Assembly (NCBI RefSeq): GCF_000732325.1
Contig: NZ_BBIW01000009.1
Location: forward strand, 186,001 to 250,000
Source of the DNA: Paenibacillus sp. TCA20
GTDB taxonomy: Bacteria; Bacillota; Bacilli; Paenibacillales; Paenibacillaceae
Length of the DNA stretch: 64,000 nucleotides
Reading direction: 5' to 3'
Positions 63,087-64,000 of the stretch are shown here, in pieces. The translations under genes were made by a program, and so were the position numbers. The notes under the pieces are model-generated. The model was not told where the DNA came from. It was given only the letters and a program-made list of their open reading frames with translations, and did not search any database. Within the stretch, counting starts at the first letter, position 1, and each line of letters opens with the position of its first letter.

Positions 63087-63971
63087 GTGTTGAATTCTCA
63101 TATGATTCATTTGCTTCGTTGTCCCGTGTGTCACGGAGTAATGGATTTAAAGTCTGGAAAAAGCTTGTTTTGTCCACAAGGACATACTTTTGATATATCG
63201 AAATTTGGTTACATTAATCTGCTGCTGCGTGCAGTTAAAACCAAATATGATCGCACGTTATTCCGTGCACGCAAGCAGCTGATCTCCGCTGGCAAGCTTG
63301 AACCGCTCATTAAGGCGATCACGGTAGGCATGATAAATCACTTACCGGATCACTTTCTGTACAATAAGGCTTCCGAACCGAATATGCTGCTGGATGCCGG
63401 ATGTGGCGAAGGGTCATTATTAATCCAGCTTCAGCAGCAGCTTGTCTCCCTGACGAGACATGAATGGTGTGGCGTTGGGCTCGATATTTCTAAGGAAGGA
63501 ATCTTGCTCGCAGCCAAGGAAGACGCGGATAACCTCTGGTGCGTCGCTGATTTGGCCAGAATGCCGTTTAGGAGCAGCAGCTTTCCTTGTGTTCTGAATA
63601 TTCTGTCACCGTCAAACTATGAAGAGTTTCACAGACTGCTTACAGATGATGGCATCATCATTAAGGTTATTCCGGGCAGCGGGTATTTGCAGGAGCTGAG
63701 AAGCCGATTCTATGAGCATACGGCGCAGCAGGCGTACGATAATATACGTACAATCGAGCATTTTTCCTATCATTATCACATGATTCATGAGGAGAAGGTA
63801 AGCTATACGCTTCAGCTTAACACAGAGGAAATGGCTCACTTGGTGCATATGACACCGCTGACCTGGGGAATTGCAGAACATAAGCTGAAGGAAGCTCTCA
63901 AGGAGCAGAGCATTACTTTTGAGTATCATATTTTGTATGGAACAAAGAAGAATAACAACTTAAAGATATAG
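63087..63971 (+). CDS. rlmA: 23S rRNA (guanine-N1)-methyltransferase, RlmA type
   Basis: A 294-residue SAM-dependent methyltransferase. The N-terminal zinc finger is LRCPVCHGVMDLKSGKSLFC with C-x2-C and C-x2-GH (PQGHTFD), followed by KFGYINLLLR, the RlmA signature; DAGCGEGSLL is the SAM loop and VLNILSPSNYEEFHRLL the later catalytic strand region. RlmA(I) acts on G745 and RlmA(II)/TlrB on G748 of 23S rRNA, in the macrolide exit-tunnel site; which of these applies here is not clear. GGGGTG lies eight bases before GTG 63087; an ATG at 63069 lacks a ribosome binding site. Confidence 0.88.
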   Translation: MLNSHMIHLLRCPVCHGVMDLKSGKSLFCPQGHTFDISKFGYINLLLRAVKTKYDRTLFRARKQLISAGKLEPLIKAITVGMINHLPDHFLYNKASEPNMLLDAGCGEGSLLIQLQQQLVSLTRHEWCGVGLDISKEGILLAAKEDADNLWCVADLARMPFRSSSFPCVLNILSPSNYEEFHRLLTDDGIIIKVIPGSGYLQELRSRFYEHTAQQAYDNIRTIEHFSYHYHMIHEEKVSYTLQLNTEEMAHLVHMTPLTWGIAEHKLKEALKEQSITFEYHILYGTKKNNNLKI

Positions 63972-63985
63972 AAGGTGTGATTCCA

Positions 63986-64000
63986 TTGAAGACGGTGGCT
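63986..64000 (+). CDS. Start of the next gene, cut by the window edge
   Basis: GAAGGTGTG is followed by TTG AAG ACG GTG GCT, which would start MKTVA. Only five codons are visible, so nothing can be said about function. Confidence 0.35.

Overview
The window looks like a chromosomal stretch of a soil or plant-litter Paenibacillus-type Firmicute. The evidence is gene content and style: five CUT1-type oligosaccharide import systems (one only partly inside the window) with no ATPase gene of their own, YesM/YesN-like and YesS-like regulators, plant-polysaccharide glycosidases, strong AGGAGG ribosome binding sites, many Rho-independent terminators and a CIRCE element. The species is an inference; no rRNA or tRNA genes were seen.

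Layout. 1-2921: end of a sugar-binding lipoprotein and a GH30 glycosidase. 3025-6908: a DUF1796 protein, a membrane chemoreceptor, two tiny membrane proteins and a DUF4097-like lipoprotein. 7087-12691: a sensory cluster made of a PAS-like protein, a stand-alone cobalamin-binding protein with the CarH-type W-x9-EH signature, a small helical protein, and a CheB-CheR-PAS-histidine kinase hybrid whose reading frame is broken by an in-frame TGA inside the CheB active-site loop. 12895-19571: a LacI-type regulator, ABC importer and YicI alpha-xylosidase, with matching palindromic operators before the regulator and before the transport operon. 19733-20317: a GNAT acetyltransferase with 23-bp tandem repeats over its 3' end. 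20500-27695: an LplB/YtcP-type importer with a YesM/YesN pair. 27806-30172: aldo/keto reductase, Fic protein and NTF2-like protein. 30483-41370: a GH105 hydrolase, a YesS-like membrane AraC regulator, a third importer and a GH65-like glycosidase, probably for pectin or rhamnogalacturonan fragments. 41688-49187: a fourth importer followed by a membrane-anchored sugar-binding sensor, histidine kinase and AraC response regulator; the binding protein and the permeases have separate promoters with identical direct-repeat boxes.

49331-54006 is a TetR regulator, NCS1 permease, DUF917 protein and HyuA-type hydantoinase/oxoprolinase. Facing it, 58512-54155 is an MFS transporter, M20 amidohydrolase and two-subunit L-serine dehydratase, with a divergent GAF/PucR-type regulator at 58627-60726. 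60972-62858 is htpG behind a perfect CIRCE element. 62944-63971 is an rRNA guanine methyltransferase of the RlmA type preceded by a nine-codon leader ORF ending Arg-Tyr-Arg and a terminator hairpin, an arrangement like antibiotic-inducible attenuators.

Most attractive leads: the cobalamin/CheBR sensory cluster with its nonsense codon, the possible macrolide-type attenuator before rlmA, and the repeated activator boxes 20 bp apart. All functions are read from sequence motifs by eye; no database search was run.
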